NCBI GenBank assembly: GCA_964613075.1
Contig: CAZTFV010000041.1
Span: 1-10,500 of the forward strand
Origin: CAYWEP01 sp964613075
GTDB lineage: Bacteria > Patescibacteriota > Microgenomatia > Levybacterales > UBA12049
Direction: 5' to 3'
Length of the DNA: 10,500 nucleotides
Shown here: positions 1 to 5,020 of the stretch, piece after piece
Layout of the letters: each line of letters begins with the position of its first letter
Numbering within the stretch: position 1 is the first letter of the stretch
Made by a program: the position numbers and the translations under genes
The notes under the pieces: generated by a model
What the model was told of the DNA's origin: nothing
Database searches by the model: none
What the model saw: only the letters and a program-made list of their open reading frames with translations

Positions 1-818
1 GCTTTATGCTCCATGCAGCTCAGGGAGATTTTCCGCGAATCGTAGTTGCGCCCGGCGATCCGCTTGAGGCATTTACTCAGACCATGCATGCTTTGAATTT
101 GGCCGAGAAATATCAGCTGCCTGTTATAGTGCTTGTCGATAAGTACCTGATGGAAGGGCATATGGCACTTGATAGAGAGCAGTTCAAGGTGCAAAGTGAA
201 AAGTTCAAAGTAGAGCGGGGGAAGATATTGAGCGATCAAGAAGCAGCTTCGCAGCAGGATTACAAACGCTATTTATTGACCGATGACGGGATTTCCCCGC
301 GAAGTTTGCCTGGGCAGCAGGGAGGAATCGGACTCTCAGGATCGGATGAGCATGACGAGCACGGATTATACAATGAGGAGCCCGATATGAGGACAAAGAT
401 GATGGACAAGCGGTTTAAAAAGCTTGATACAGCTATTGCCGCAAATGAATTTCCACAGTCTGAGTTATATACCCCGACAGGGCTCAGTACAAGTGGAGAA
501 CAGACCGCTCCATTGACCATTGTTTCATGTGGGTCAACAAAAATGCCGATTCTTGATGCAATGCGACAGCTAAAAGATGACGGAGTAGCAGTTAATTTTA
601 TAAAAGTATCATATATCAATCCATTCCCAAGTGATGCCTTTGCAGCGATGATAAAAAACACGCAGAAAACACTCGTCGTTGAGAACAACAGGCAAGGGCA
701 ATTCGAAGGAATTATTCGAGAGCATACGGGCATAACATTTTCAGATCATTTACGAAAATACGACGGCAGGCCATTTTATCCTGAAGAAATTATCGAAAAA
801 GTGAAACGGGTTCTCTGA
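1..818 (+). CDS. korA: 2-oxoacid:ferredoxin oxidoreductase alpha subunit, C-terminal part (5' end outside window)
   Basis: This is the C-terminal part of the alpha chain of a 2-oxoacid:acceptor (ferredoxin) oxidoreductase, which with the beta chain oxidises a 2-oxoacid and CoA to acyl-CoA and CO2 and reduces ferredoxin in the cytoplasm. The frame is open to the left edge, so the ATG at 6 is only the first internal Met; about 271 residues are visible. Counting from that Met, PRIVVAPGDPLEAF (10-23) and the following helix belong to the pyrimidine-binding domain. SGSDEHDEHG (111-120) is a hallmark of this family. Residues 170-240 (TIVSCGS, YINPFP, VENN) form the next conserved domain. It stops in TGA 48 bp before korB, so the two are clearly one operon. 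The short repeat FKVQSEKFKV (60-69) is odd; relatives as I remember them go straight to a VxRGKL motif. Substrate (pyruvate or 2-oxoglutarate) cannot be told from this part. Confidence 0.9.
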   Translation, partial: FMLHAAQGDFPRIVVAPGDPLEAFTQTMHALNLAEKYQLPVIVLVDKYLMEGHMALDREQFKVQSEKFKVERGKILSDQEAASQQDYKRYLLTDDGISPRSLPGQQGGIGLSGSDEHDEHGLYNEEPDMRTKMMDKRFKKLDTAIAANEFPQSELYTPTGLSTSGEQTAPLTIVSCGSTKMPILDAMRQLKDDGVAVNFIKVSYINPFPSDAFAAMIKNTQKTLVVENNRQGQFEGIIREHTGITFSDHLRKYDGRPFYPEEIIEKVKRVL

Positions 819-858
819 TACAAGGATACTCCTTGTATCAAGGAGTATCCTTCTTGTA
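817..858. repeat. korA-korB intergenic palindrome with two alternative hairpins
   Basis: The 48-bp gap between korA and korB is nearly all palindrome. One perfect hairpin pairs 817-826 with 830-839 (10 bp, loop TAC). Another perfect hairpin pairs 822-834 with 840-852 (13 bp, loop GTATC). They share bases 822-839, so only one can form at a time. No T-tract follows the longer stem (TTCTTGTAAAC), so it does not look like a normal intrinsic terminator. The first arm begins inside the korA stop codon. Candidate roles are mRNA processing or stability, partial attenuation, or simply an inserted palindromic repeat. Confidence 0.75.
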
Positions 859-866
859 AACAACTT

Positions 867-1757
867 ATGACAACATTAAAAGATTTAGAAATAACATACG
901 ACAAGCCAAATTGGTGCGCGGGGTGCGGCGATTTTTCTATCTGGATTTCACTCAAAAACGCCATTGTCCAACTCGGGCTTAACCCCTGGGAGATAGTACT
1001 GGTTTCAGGTATTGGCTGCTCAAGTAAGCTTCCTTACTGGGTCAAAACATACGGATTCAACGGCCTGCATGGCCGCCCGATGCCGCCAGCTGAAGCAATT
1101 CGTCTTGCTAATCACGGTTTAACTGTCATCGTCATCGGCGGAGACGGTGATCAATTCGGAGAGGGAGGCAACCATCTTATCCATGCGGCGCGAAGGAATG
1201 TGAATCTGACCCTTCTTGTTCACAACAATCAGATTTACGGACTGACAACAGGTCAATTCTCGCCAACGACTGAGATAGGCCAGAAGAACAAAGCATCACC
1301 TGTGCCAATTATTGAGGCGCCTGTGAATCCTATCGCACTCGCTCTGGCAACAGGAGCAACGTTTGTCGCTCGGGGATTTGCAGGAGATACCAAGCAAGAA
1401 ACAGACCTTCTTGTCGCTGCTATCAGACATAAAGGTTTTTCTATTGTTGATTCTATGCAGCCATGTGTAACATTTAACCACCACAATACTTTTTCCTGGT
1501 TTTATGAAAGAGTGTATAAGCTTGAGACAACAGGCCATGACCCGAAAAACAAAGCACTTGCCTACGAGCGGGCTGAAGAATGGCCACTTAAGCGTCTAGT
1601 CATGACAGGTGAAAAAGAAAAAGTCGCAACAGGAATTTTTTACATTGAAGAAAGACCAACATGGGAAGATGGAACGCCACAAATTGCTCAGTCTCCCCTA
1701 GTCAAGCAACCAATCGATAACATCGACATCAATCCCCTGCTTGATGAGTTGATGTAG
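867..1757 (+). CDS. korB: 2-oxoacid:ferredoxin oxidoreductase beta subunit
   Basis: Beta chain of the same oxidoreductase, carrying thiamine pyrophosphate and a [4Fe-4S] cluster. At 296 aa it is a normal length for the stand-alone subunit. Visible motifs are WCAGCGDF (16-23, Cys17 and Cys20), GIGCSSK (48-54, Cys51) and QPCVTFN (198-204, Cys200), which give the four cluster ligands. The TPP/Mg motif is GGDGD (91-95) with NN at 120-121, followed by YGLTTGQ (124-130). The conserved GLHGRPMPPAEAIRLAN stretch (66-82) is intact. The ATG at 867 follows the korA-korB palindrome and has no evident Shine-Dalgarno sequence. It is transcribed with korA; no separate delta (ferredoxin) or gamma gene lies downstream. 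A pyruvate-type enzyme is possible, so the kor name is by family resemblance. Confidence 0.93.
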   Translation: MTTLKDLEITYDKPNWCAGCGDFSIWISLKNAIVQLGLNPWEIVLVSGIGCSSKLPYWVKTYGFNGLHGRPMPPAEAIRLANHGLTVIVIGGDGDQFGEGGNHLIHAARRNVNLTLLVHNNQIYGLTTGQFSPTTEIGQKNKASPVPIIEAPVNPIALALATGATFVARGFAGDTKQETDLLVAAIRHKGFSIVDSMQPCVTFNHHNTFSWFYERVYKLETTGHDPKNKALAYERAEEWPLKRLVMTGEKEKVATGIFYIEERPTWEDGTPQIAQSPLVKQPIDNIDINPLLDELM

Positions 1758-1784
1758 GCAAATATCAACTCGAATCCCATATAA

Positions 1785-1887
1785 AAATCCTAATTTCTAA
1801 TATCTAATTTCTAAACAAATTCCAATTTCAAAATCCAAAAAAAGCTTTGAATATTTGAATTTAATTAGAGCTTGGGGTTTAGGATTT
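1785..1887. repeat. Low-complexity TAATTTCTAA-type repeat zone between convergent korB and nth
   Basis: The space between korB and nth is AT-rich and built from recurring short words: TAATTTCTAA at 1791-1800, ATCTAATTTCTAA just after it, then CCAATTTCAAAATCCAA-like text. The second half runs as the rough complement (TTTGAATATTTGAATTTAATT and TTTAGGATTTAGAG). The ends match as a 9-bp inverted repeat, AAATCCTAA (1785-1793) with TTAGGATTT (1879-1887). The right arm runs two bases into the nth stop codon. I see no gene here. It may serve as a bidirectional transcription end zone, but no GC-rich stem with a T-tract is visible. Confidence 0.6.
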
Positions 1888-2518
1888 AGAGTTTCTTATC
1901 AGGGCAGAGATTGCCGAGGGGGCAGTCGTCGCATTTGTGCGGGCGGCTGGGACAATACTCGCGGCCGAAAAGGATGAGCATATGGGCAAAGTCAATCCAC
2001 TTATCTTTTGGAACGATTTTCATGAGATCTTGCTCGATCTTGACTGGATCTTTTTCTGTCGTGAGCCCAAGCTTATTTGACAATCGCATGACATGGGTAT
2101 CAACCACAATGCCCTCTGCTTTATGGAAAGCGTTTCCTAGCACCACATTGGCTGTTTTTCTGGCAACACCCGGTAATGCATCCAGTTCTTCCATTCTGTC
2201 CGGTACTTTCCCGCCGTGCTTTTCTACAATCATTTGTGCTGCGGCTTTGATGGATTTGGCTTTGTTGTAATGAAAGTTGACTCTTTTAACCATGCTGTCG
2301 ATTTCTTCAACCGACGCATCGGCATAGTCTTTGGCGGTTTTGTATTGTTTAAATAAATCGGGCGTGACAAGGTTGACTAGTTTGTCGGTCGCCTGCGCAG
2401 AGAGGATTGTGGCGACGAGAAGCTCAAGCGGAGTTGTGAAATTGAGCGCGGTTTTCGGGTGCGGATAGACCTTAGATAGTCTTTTTATGATAAGTTTGAC
2501 TTTCTCTTCTTTAGTCAT
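1886..2518 (-). CDS. nth: Endonuclease III (DNA glycosylase/AP lyase)
   Basis: A base-excision repair enzyme that removes oxidised pyrimidines and cleaves the DNA backbone at the resulting abasic site. Its 210 aa matches the usual length (E. coli Nth, 211). The helix-hairpin-helix is LPGVARKTANVVL (115-127), with the Schiff-base lysine at Lys121. The catalytic aspartate is Asp140 in VDTHVMRLSNKLGL (139-152). The C-terminal [4Fe-4S] loop is exact: Cys189-X6-Cys196-X2-Cys199-X5-Cys205. All key residues are present, so it should be active. The start at 2518 gives a full-length N-terminus; a TATAAT box (2534-2529) sits only 10 nt upstream and there is no Shine-Dalgarno sequence, suggesting an almost leaderless mRNA. 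It is monocistronic: a terminator lies upstream and korB converges downstream. Confidence 0.96.
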   Translation of the reverse strand: MTKEEKVKLIIKRLSKVYPHPKTALNFTTPLELLVATILSAQATDKLVNLVTPDLFKQYKTAKDYADASVEEIDSMVKRVNFHYNKAKSIKAAAQMIVEKHGGKVPDRMEELDALPGVARKTANVVLGNAFHKAEGIVVDTHVMRLSNKLGLTTEKDPVKIEQDLMKIVPKDKWIDFAHMLILFGREYCPSRPHKCDDCPLGNLCPDKKL

Positions 2519-2528
2519 GGTTTGGTTG

Positions 2529-2534
2529 ATTATA
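2529..2534 (-). promoter_or_regulatory. -10 box of the nth promoter
   Basis: A perfect TATAAT on the minus strand ends 10 nt before the nth ATG. Transcription would start about 3-4 nt before the start codon. The -35 region would fall inside the terminator stem at about 2552-2557 and shows no good consensus. Only the -10 box is well supported. Confidence 0.55.
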
Positions 2535-2544
2535 GCAGAAGAGA

Positions 2545-2578
2545 CGAAAAACCCTACTTAAGAAGCAGGGTTTTTTCG
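2545..2578. terminator. Bidirectional intrinsic terminator between the DUF5679 gene and nth
   Basis: AAAAACCCT (2547-2555) pairs perfectly with AGGGTTTTT (2567-2575) around an 11-nt loop. The flanking CG on each side (2545-2546, 2577-2578) extends the stem if one T is bulged. On both strands the stem ends in a run of T. It lies downstream of the minus-strand DUF5679 gene and just upstream of the nth -10 box, so its natural job is to stop transcription from the DUF5679 side before nth. Confidence 0.75.
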
Positions 2579-2584
2579 AGTTGT

Positions 2585-2662
2585 TTCTTGAGTATTCGCT
2601 ATGAATGCTCAAGAAGAGAATTTCGAGCATTAATGCTTCGACTCCGGCCAGCTGAGCTGGCC
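2585..2662. repeat. Three stacked palindromes 3' of the DUF5679 gene
   Basis: Three hairpin-forming units follow one another. The first pairs 2585-2597 with 2603-2615 (12 of 13 positions, loop GCTAT). The second is the 12-nt perfect palindrome AGCATTAATGCT at 2626-2637. The third pairs GGCCAGCT (2646-2653) with AGCTGGCC (2655-2662) around one base. The framing text GCTTCGACTCC ... TTCGCTCAGCAC resembles CTTCGACTCCGCTCAG-type repeats that I recall from intergenic DNA of CPR and other genomes. They lie in the 3' UTR of the DUF5679 mRNA, before the terminator. Confidence 0.65.
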
Positions 2663-2673
2663 TTCGCTCAGCA

Positions 2674-2817
2674 CTAGGCAGCTCCAATCTTGTACATTCC
2701 TGTACCACAGACCGGACACTTACCCTTCAATGCTGGTTTACCATTTTTCATGGTTACTTTTTGCGCATTTGGGTCATCTCTTTTTGCTCGACATTTTACA
2801 CAGTACATTGTTGCCAT
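2674..2817 (-). CDS. DUF5679 small zinc-ribbon protein (47 aa)
   Basis: A 47-aa protein read on the minus strand from the ATG at 2817 to the TAG at 2674. It has two CxxC pairs: Cys6-Val-Lys-Cys9 in MYCVKCRAK and Cys34-Pro-Val-Cys37 in KGKCPVCGTGMYKI. Between them lies the characteristic VTMKNGKPALKG (21-32). This is the layout of DUF5679, a tiny zinc-ribbon family frequent in CPR genomes, with a presumed four-cysteine zinc site. Function is not established; size, basic charge and ribbon fold suit nucleic-acid or ribosome binding, which is inference. A clear Shine-Dalgarno sequence (AGGGGGTGAT, 2832-2823) precedes the start with 6 nt spacing, unlike most genes here. Palindromic repeats flank it on both sides. 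Confidence 0.9.
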   Translation of the reverse strand: MATMYCVKCRAKRDDPNAQKVTMKNGKPALKGKCPVCGTGMYKIGAA

Positions 2818-2822
2818 GTAAT

Positions 2823-2832
2823 ATCACCCCCT
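2823..2832 (-). promoter_or_regulatory. Shine-Dalgarno site of the DUF5679 gene
   Basis: AGGGGGTGAT on the minus strand ends 5 nt before the ATG, and its GGTGA core is 6 nt away. This is one of the few strong ribosome-binding sites in the window and supports the choice of start at 2817. Its 5' side lies 5 bases from the palindrome at 2837-2898. Confidence 0.75.
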
Positions 2833-2836
2833 CTCA

Positions 2837-2898
2837 CCCTCCGAAGCTTTCTTGGCCAACGTAGCTTTAGCGAAGTTGGCAGCGAAGGAGGGCTTCGC
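2837..2898. repeat. Nested palindromic repeat upstream of the DUF5679 gene
   Basis: Outer arms CCCTCC (2837-2842) and GGAGGG (2887-2892) enclose inner arms GCCAAC (2855-2860) and GTTGGC (2875-2880). A third short hairpin pairs GCGAAG (2882-2887) with CTTCGC (2893-2898). Read on the minus strand, the text CCTTCGCTGCCAACTTCGC resembles the CCTTCGCTACAAGCTACGG-type palindromes I recall from CPR intergenic DNA. If the DUF5679 mRNA starts at the TATAAT at 2920-2915, the repeat lies in its 5' UTR right before the ribosome-binding site. Confidence 0.6.
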
Positions 2899-2914
2899 CT
2901 ATTAAAAATTATTT

Positions 2915-2920
2915 ATTATA
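2915..2920 (-). promoter_or_regulatory. Possible -10 box for the DUF5679 gene
   Basis: A perfect TATAAT on the minus strand (2920-2915) overlaps the stop codon of the 99-aa gene. It would give a 5' UTR of roughly 90 nt containing the nested palindrome. No convincing -35 box was identified and the area is AT-rich, so a chance match is quite possible. Confidence 0.3.
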
Positions 2921-3215
2921 AGCTTTTCAAACCGAATGCTAATCCGAGTTCAATGATGATAATTGATCCTGTGACAATAGCGGTTTTAAGCAAATCCTTG
3001 GAGAGGTATGAGTAGGTAGGAAGAACAGTTGTTTGGACCCGCTGATAAGGACTGTCCTTTGTTGCAGTAGTAAATGTGAACTGATATCGATTCGATGTCG
3101 CTACCTGAGCCTCAGCTTCTGGTTCTATAGGTGGCTTTATGTCGGAGGAAAGGCTCATTTGGTGTCGAAGGTCGGCAAGCATTTTTTGTCTTCGAGTTTT
3201 CCTTTTTCTTGACAT
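2916..3215 (-). CDS. Unrecognised 99-aa basic protein with C-terminal membrane anchor
   Basis: I do not recognise this protein as a named family. It starts with a strongly basic stretch (MSRKRKTRRQK, 1-11), followed by a polar, Pro/Glu-rich part (about 25-45). A segment rich in Thr, Tyr and Phe (about 44-70) comes next, ending in LPTYSYLSKDL. A single hydrophobic segment, LLKTAIVTGSIIIIELGLAF (75-94), then runs almost to the C-terminus. That layout suggests a tail-anchored or single-pass membrane protein with a basic cytoplasmic head able to touch nucleic acid or lipid; this is inference. It is transcribed divergently from the DUF4446 gene. The ATG at 3215 has GAGG 9 nt upstream, but a TATAAT box ends only 2 nt before it. 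If that box is used, the true start may be Met12 (ATG at 3182-3180). Confidence 0.7.
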   Translation of the reverse strand: MSRKRKTRRQKMLADLRHQMSLSSDIKPPIEPEAEAQVATSNRYQFTFTTATKDSPYQRVQTTVLPTYSYLSKDLLKTAIVTGSIIIIELGLAFGLKSL

Positions 3216-3217
3216 GT

Positions 3218-3279
3218 ATTATAGCCTCAATGTAGCCTAGATTACACTATTGACAGCGTGCGTGTCAAGAGGCTAATAT
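3218..3279. promoter_or_regulatory. Divergent, nearly symmetrical promoter region with nested inverted repeats
   Basis: The plus-strand promoter has TTGACA (3250-3255), an 18-nt spacer and TAATAT (3274-3279), 6 nt before the DUF4446 ATG. The minus strand has TATAAT (3223-3218), 2 nt before the 99-aa gene. The perfect inverted repeat TTGACA-N7-TGTCAA (3250-3268) covers the -35 box. An outer 7-bp inverted repeat, TAGCCTC (3222-3228) with GAGGCTA (3269-3275), makes both genes read GAGGCTA just into their -10 boxes. A dimeric regulator could control both directions. Confidence 0.55.
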
Positions 3280-3285
3280 GCGTAT

Positions 3286-3747
3286 ATGAACTTTGGTGCT
3301 CAGCTCCCTTTTATACTTATAGGACTGGTTTGGTTATCCGGTCTTTCCTACCTATACTGGAAACTTCTGTCGCGATATACACTGTTGACACATGGCGCTG
3401 AGAAGAAAACATTGCCTTCTGTTCTGGAAAGCATGGCCGAGGATATCAGCTCTTCAAAAAAGCACATCGATATATTGCTTCAAAGATGTGATAAAATGGA
3501 AGAGAACGAATTACTGCATATCCAGAAAATCGGTTTGGTACGATTTAACCCGTTTAAAGATACGGGAGGGGATCAAAGCTTTATTATCGCTTTGGTCAAC
3601 GCCAAGGATACGGGTGTAGTGATTTCAGGACTCTATTCGCGGTCGGGGACCCGCTGGTATGCAAAGCGGGTCGTGCAAGGCAAGGGACTGGATCATGATT
3701 TGTCGGATGAGGAGAAAAAGGCTCTCAGTCTGGCAAAGGCAACATAA
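3286..3747 (+). CDS. DUF4446 family membrane-anchored protein
   Basis: A 153-aa protein of the DUF4446 family, whose function is unknown. One N-terminal membrane segment (about 7-27, PFILIGLVWLSGLSYLYW) is followed by a helical, probably coiled-coil linker (about 40-80). The conserved domain begins at QKIGLVRFNPFKDTGGDQSF (80-99) and continues through IALVNAKDTGVVISGLYSR (101-119) and WYAKRVVQGK (124-133). The end, LSDEEKKALSLA (139-150), is also typical. The hydrophilic part is probably cytoplasmic, but topology is inferred. It is first in the block that runs through DUF3048 and the HTH-NTase protein to secD and secF. Its -10 box ends 6 nt before the ATG, so its mRNA may begin at the start codon. 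A weak GAGG 13 nt upstream is the alternative. Confidence 0.88.
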   Translation: MNFGAQLPFILIGLVWLSGLSYLYWKLLSRYTLLTHGAEKKTLPSVLESMAEDISSSKKHIDILLQRCDKMEENELLHIQKIGLVRFNPFKDTGGDQSFIIALVNAKDTGVVISGLYSRSGTRWYAKRVVQGKGLDHDLSDEEKKALSLAKAT

Positions 3748-3752
3748 GCCTT

Positions 3753-4934
3753 ATGAGAAATAAAAATGTTGTAATTATTGTTTTAGCTATTTTGGTTTAT
3801 GTAATTTCCGCGGGGATTTCTTATTCTGTTTTTTCCGGCAGCACCCCACTGACGCCTGCCCCTCAAGTGCCCACTGTTGAAGAGTCGGCAAAAAATAATG
3901 ATTATGAGGCGATTTCTTTTGACCAGAGCCTTCCTAAAACAGAAGCTTGTCCTCTAAATGGAGTTAAATATTCTAAGCAGCAGAAAAAATGGTGGGAGGG
4001 GCATCGTCCCATGGGAATAATGATAGAAAACCATACCGATGCGCGTCCGCAATCAGGTCTTTCTTTTGCCGATGCTATATATGAGGCAGTAGCAGAGGGT
4101 GGTATTACCCGATTTTTGGCAGTATTTTATTGCCAAGATTCAGGAATCGTCGGTCCGGTTCGATCGGCAAGAACCTACTTTATGGATTATGTTTCCGAGT
4201 ATGGCGACAACCCATTGTATGTGCATGTGGGCGGTGCAAATACGCCGGGACCTGCAAATGCGATCGGACAGCTCTCCGATTACGGTTGGACGGCGTATAA
4301 TGACCTGAATCAATTCTCTTTGGGATTCCCGACTTTTAAGCAAGTTAAAAATCGTAATGGGCGGGAAGTGGCGACTGAGCATACGATGTATTCTAATTCA
4401 TCCCGTCTTTGGGATGTGGCAGCTAAGCAGCGAAAATTGACAAATAAGGATAAGGATGGAAATTCATGGAACGAAACATTTGTGCCTTATGACTTTAAAG
4501 AAGATGCATTGGCAGCAGACCGGCCAGCTTCGCAGACAGTGCATGTTGAATATTGGGATGGGTATGACGATTTTGCAGTAGACTGGACATATGACAAGAG
4601 TACTAATACCTACTTACGAAAAAATGGTGGAGTAGATCATGCTGACAGAAACACCAATAAGCAGATACAGGCAAAGAATGTCGTTGTTCTTTTTGAACAA
4701 GAAAGTCGAGCAAATGACGGCTATGAGAATAATCTGCATTTGCTCTACAAAACAAAAGGGAGCGGTAAAGCGCTAATTTTTGCGGACGGGAAGGAAATAA
4801 AAGGAACATGGAGAAAGGATAAACGCACATCGCGTACTCTTCTTTTTGTAAATGACGGCTCGAAAATCGAATTTAATCCTGGATTGACATGGTTCCATAT
4901 CCTGCCCCTTGAGGGAGTCGTAGAGGCAAAATAG
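3753..4934 (+). CDS. DUF3048 domain protein (YerB-like), membrane-anchored
   Basis: A 393-aa protein of the DUF3048 family, related to Bacillus YerB; molecular function is unknown. An N-terminal membrane segment (about 5-27) is followed by a Pro/Thr-rich linker (30-45), so the bulk should lie outside the cytoplasmic membrane. No lipobox cysteine is present, so it is an uncleaved anchor or a non-lipoprotein signal, unlike YerB. The signature RPMGIMIENHTDARPQSGLS (85-104) continues as ADAIYEAVAEGGITRFLAVF (106-125) and VGPVRSAR (133-140). The C-terminal domain (about 255-390) ends in LTWFHILPLEGVV. Cys66 and Cys127 are the only cysteines and could form a disulfide. It starts 5 nt after the DUF4446 stop with no clear Shine-Dalgarno sequence, so translation is probably coupled. 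A composite repeat follows it. Confidence 0.9.
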   Translation: MRNKNVVIIVLAILVYVISAGISYSVFSGSTPLTPAPQVPTVEESAKNNDYEAISFDQSLPKTEACPLNGVKYSKQQKKWWEGHRPMGIMIENHTDARPQSGLSFADAIYEAVAEGGITRFLAVFYCQDSGIVGPVRSARTYFMDYVSEYGDNPLYVHVGGANTPGPANAIGQLSDYGWTAYNDLNQFSLGFPTFKQVKNRNGREVATEHTMYSNSSRLWDVAAKQRKLTNKDKDGNSWNETFVPYDFKEDALAADRPASQTVHVEYWDGYDDFAVDWTYDKSTNTYLRKNGGVDHADRNTNKQIQAKNVVVLFEQESRANDGYENNLHLLYKTKGSGKALIFADGKEIKGTWRKDKRTSRTLLFVNDGSKIEFNPGLTWFHILPLEGVVEAK

Positions 4935-4941
4935 AAATGAA

Positions 4942-5006
4942 ATTGTCTTCCGAACTTGTTTCGGAATCTAAAAATATAGATCCTGAAATGAATTCAGGAT
5001 GACAAA
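4942..5006. repeat. Composite inverted repeat of two hairpin units (TTCAGGAT type)
   Basis: The first hairpin pairs TTCCGAA (4948-4954) with TTCGGAA (4960-4966). The second pairs ATCCTGAA (4980-4987) with TTCAGGAT (4993-5000). The two units are inverted, diverged copies of each other: both ends read TTGTC/GACAA and both inner edges read GGAATCT/AGATCC. The whole is one symmetrical element of about 65 bp. It resembles GTCATCCTGAACTTGTTTCAGGATCT-type repeats that I recall from many bacterial genomes. It sits inside the operon and ends just before the ribosome-binding site of the HTH-NTase gene. Confidence 0.75.
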
Positions 5007-5012
5007 AGGAGC
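5006..5012 (+). promoter_or_regulatory. Shine-Dalgarno site of the HTH-NTase gene
   Basis: AAGGAGC lies about 9-10 nt before the ATG at 5021, with a second, weaker AGGA at 5013-5016. It is a strong site compared with most genes in the window and supports this start. It directly follows the composite repeat. Confidence 0.65.
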
Positions 5013-5020
5013 AGGAATTT

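Noticed and set aside
1785..1887. CRISPR-like repetition
   Set aside because: The repeated words are 7-10 nt, irregular and without unique spacers of even length; no cas gene is present.
2511..2708. Minus-strand 65-aa open frame overlapping the DUF5679 gene
   Set aside because: It starts inside DUF5679 in another frame, runs through the palindromes and terminator and covers the nth -10 box; no family resemblance and no ribosome-binding site.
2761..3015. Plus-strand 84-aa open frame
   Set aside because: It lies antisense to the DUF5679 gene, the repeat and the 99-aa gene; composition is what a complementary frame would give.
3753..4934. Lipoprotein signal on the DUF3048 protein
   Set aside because: There is no cysteine near the end of the N-terminal hydrophobic segment; the first cysteine is residue 66.
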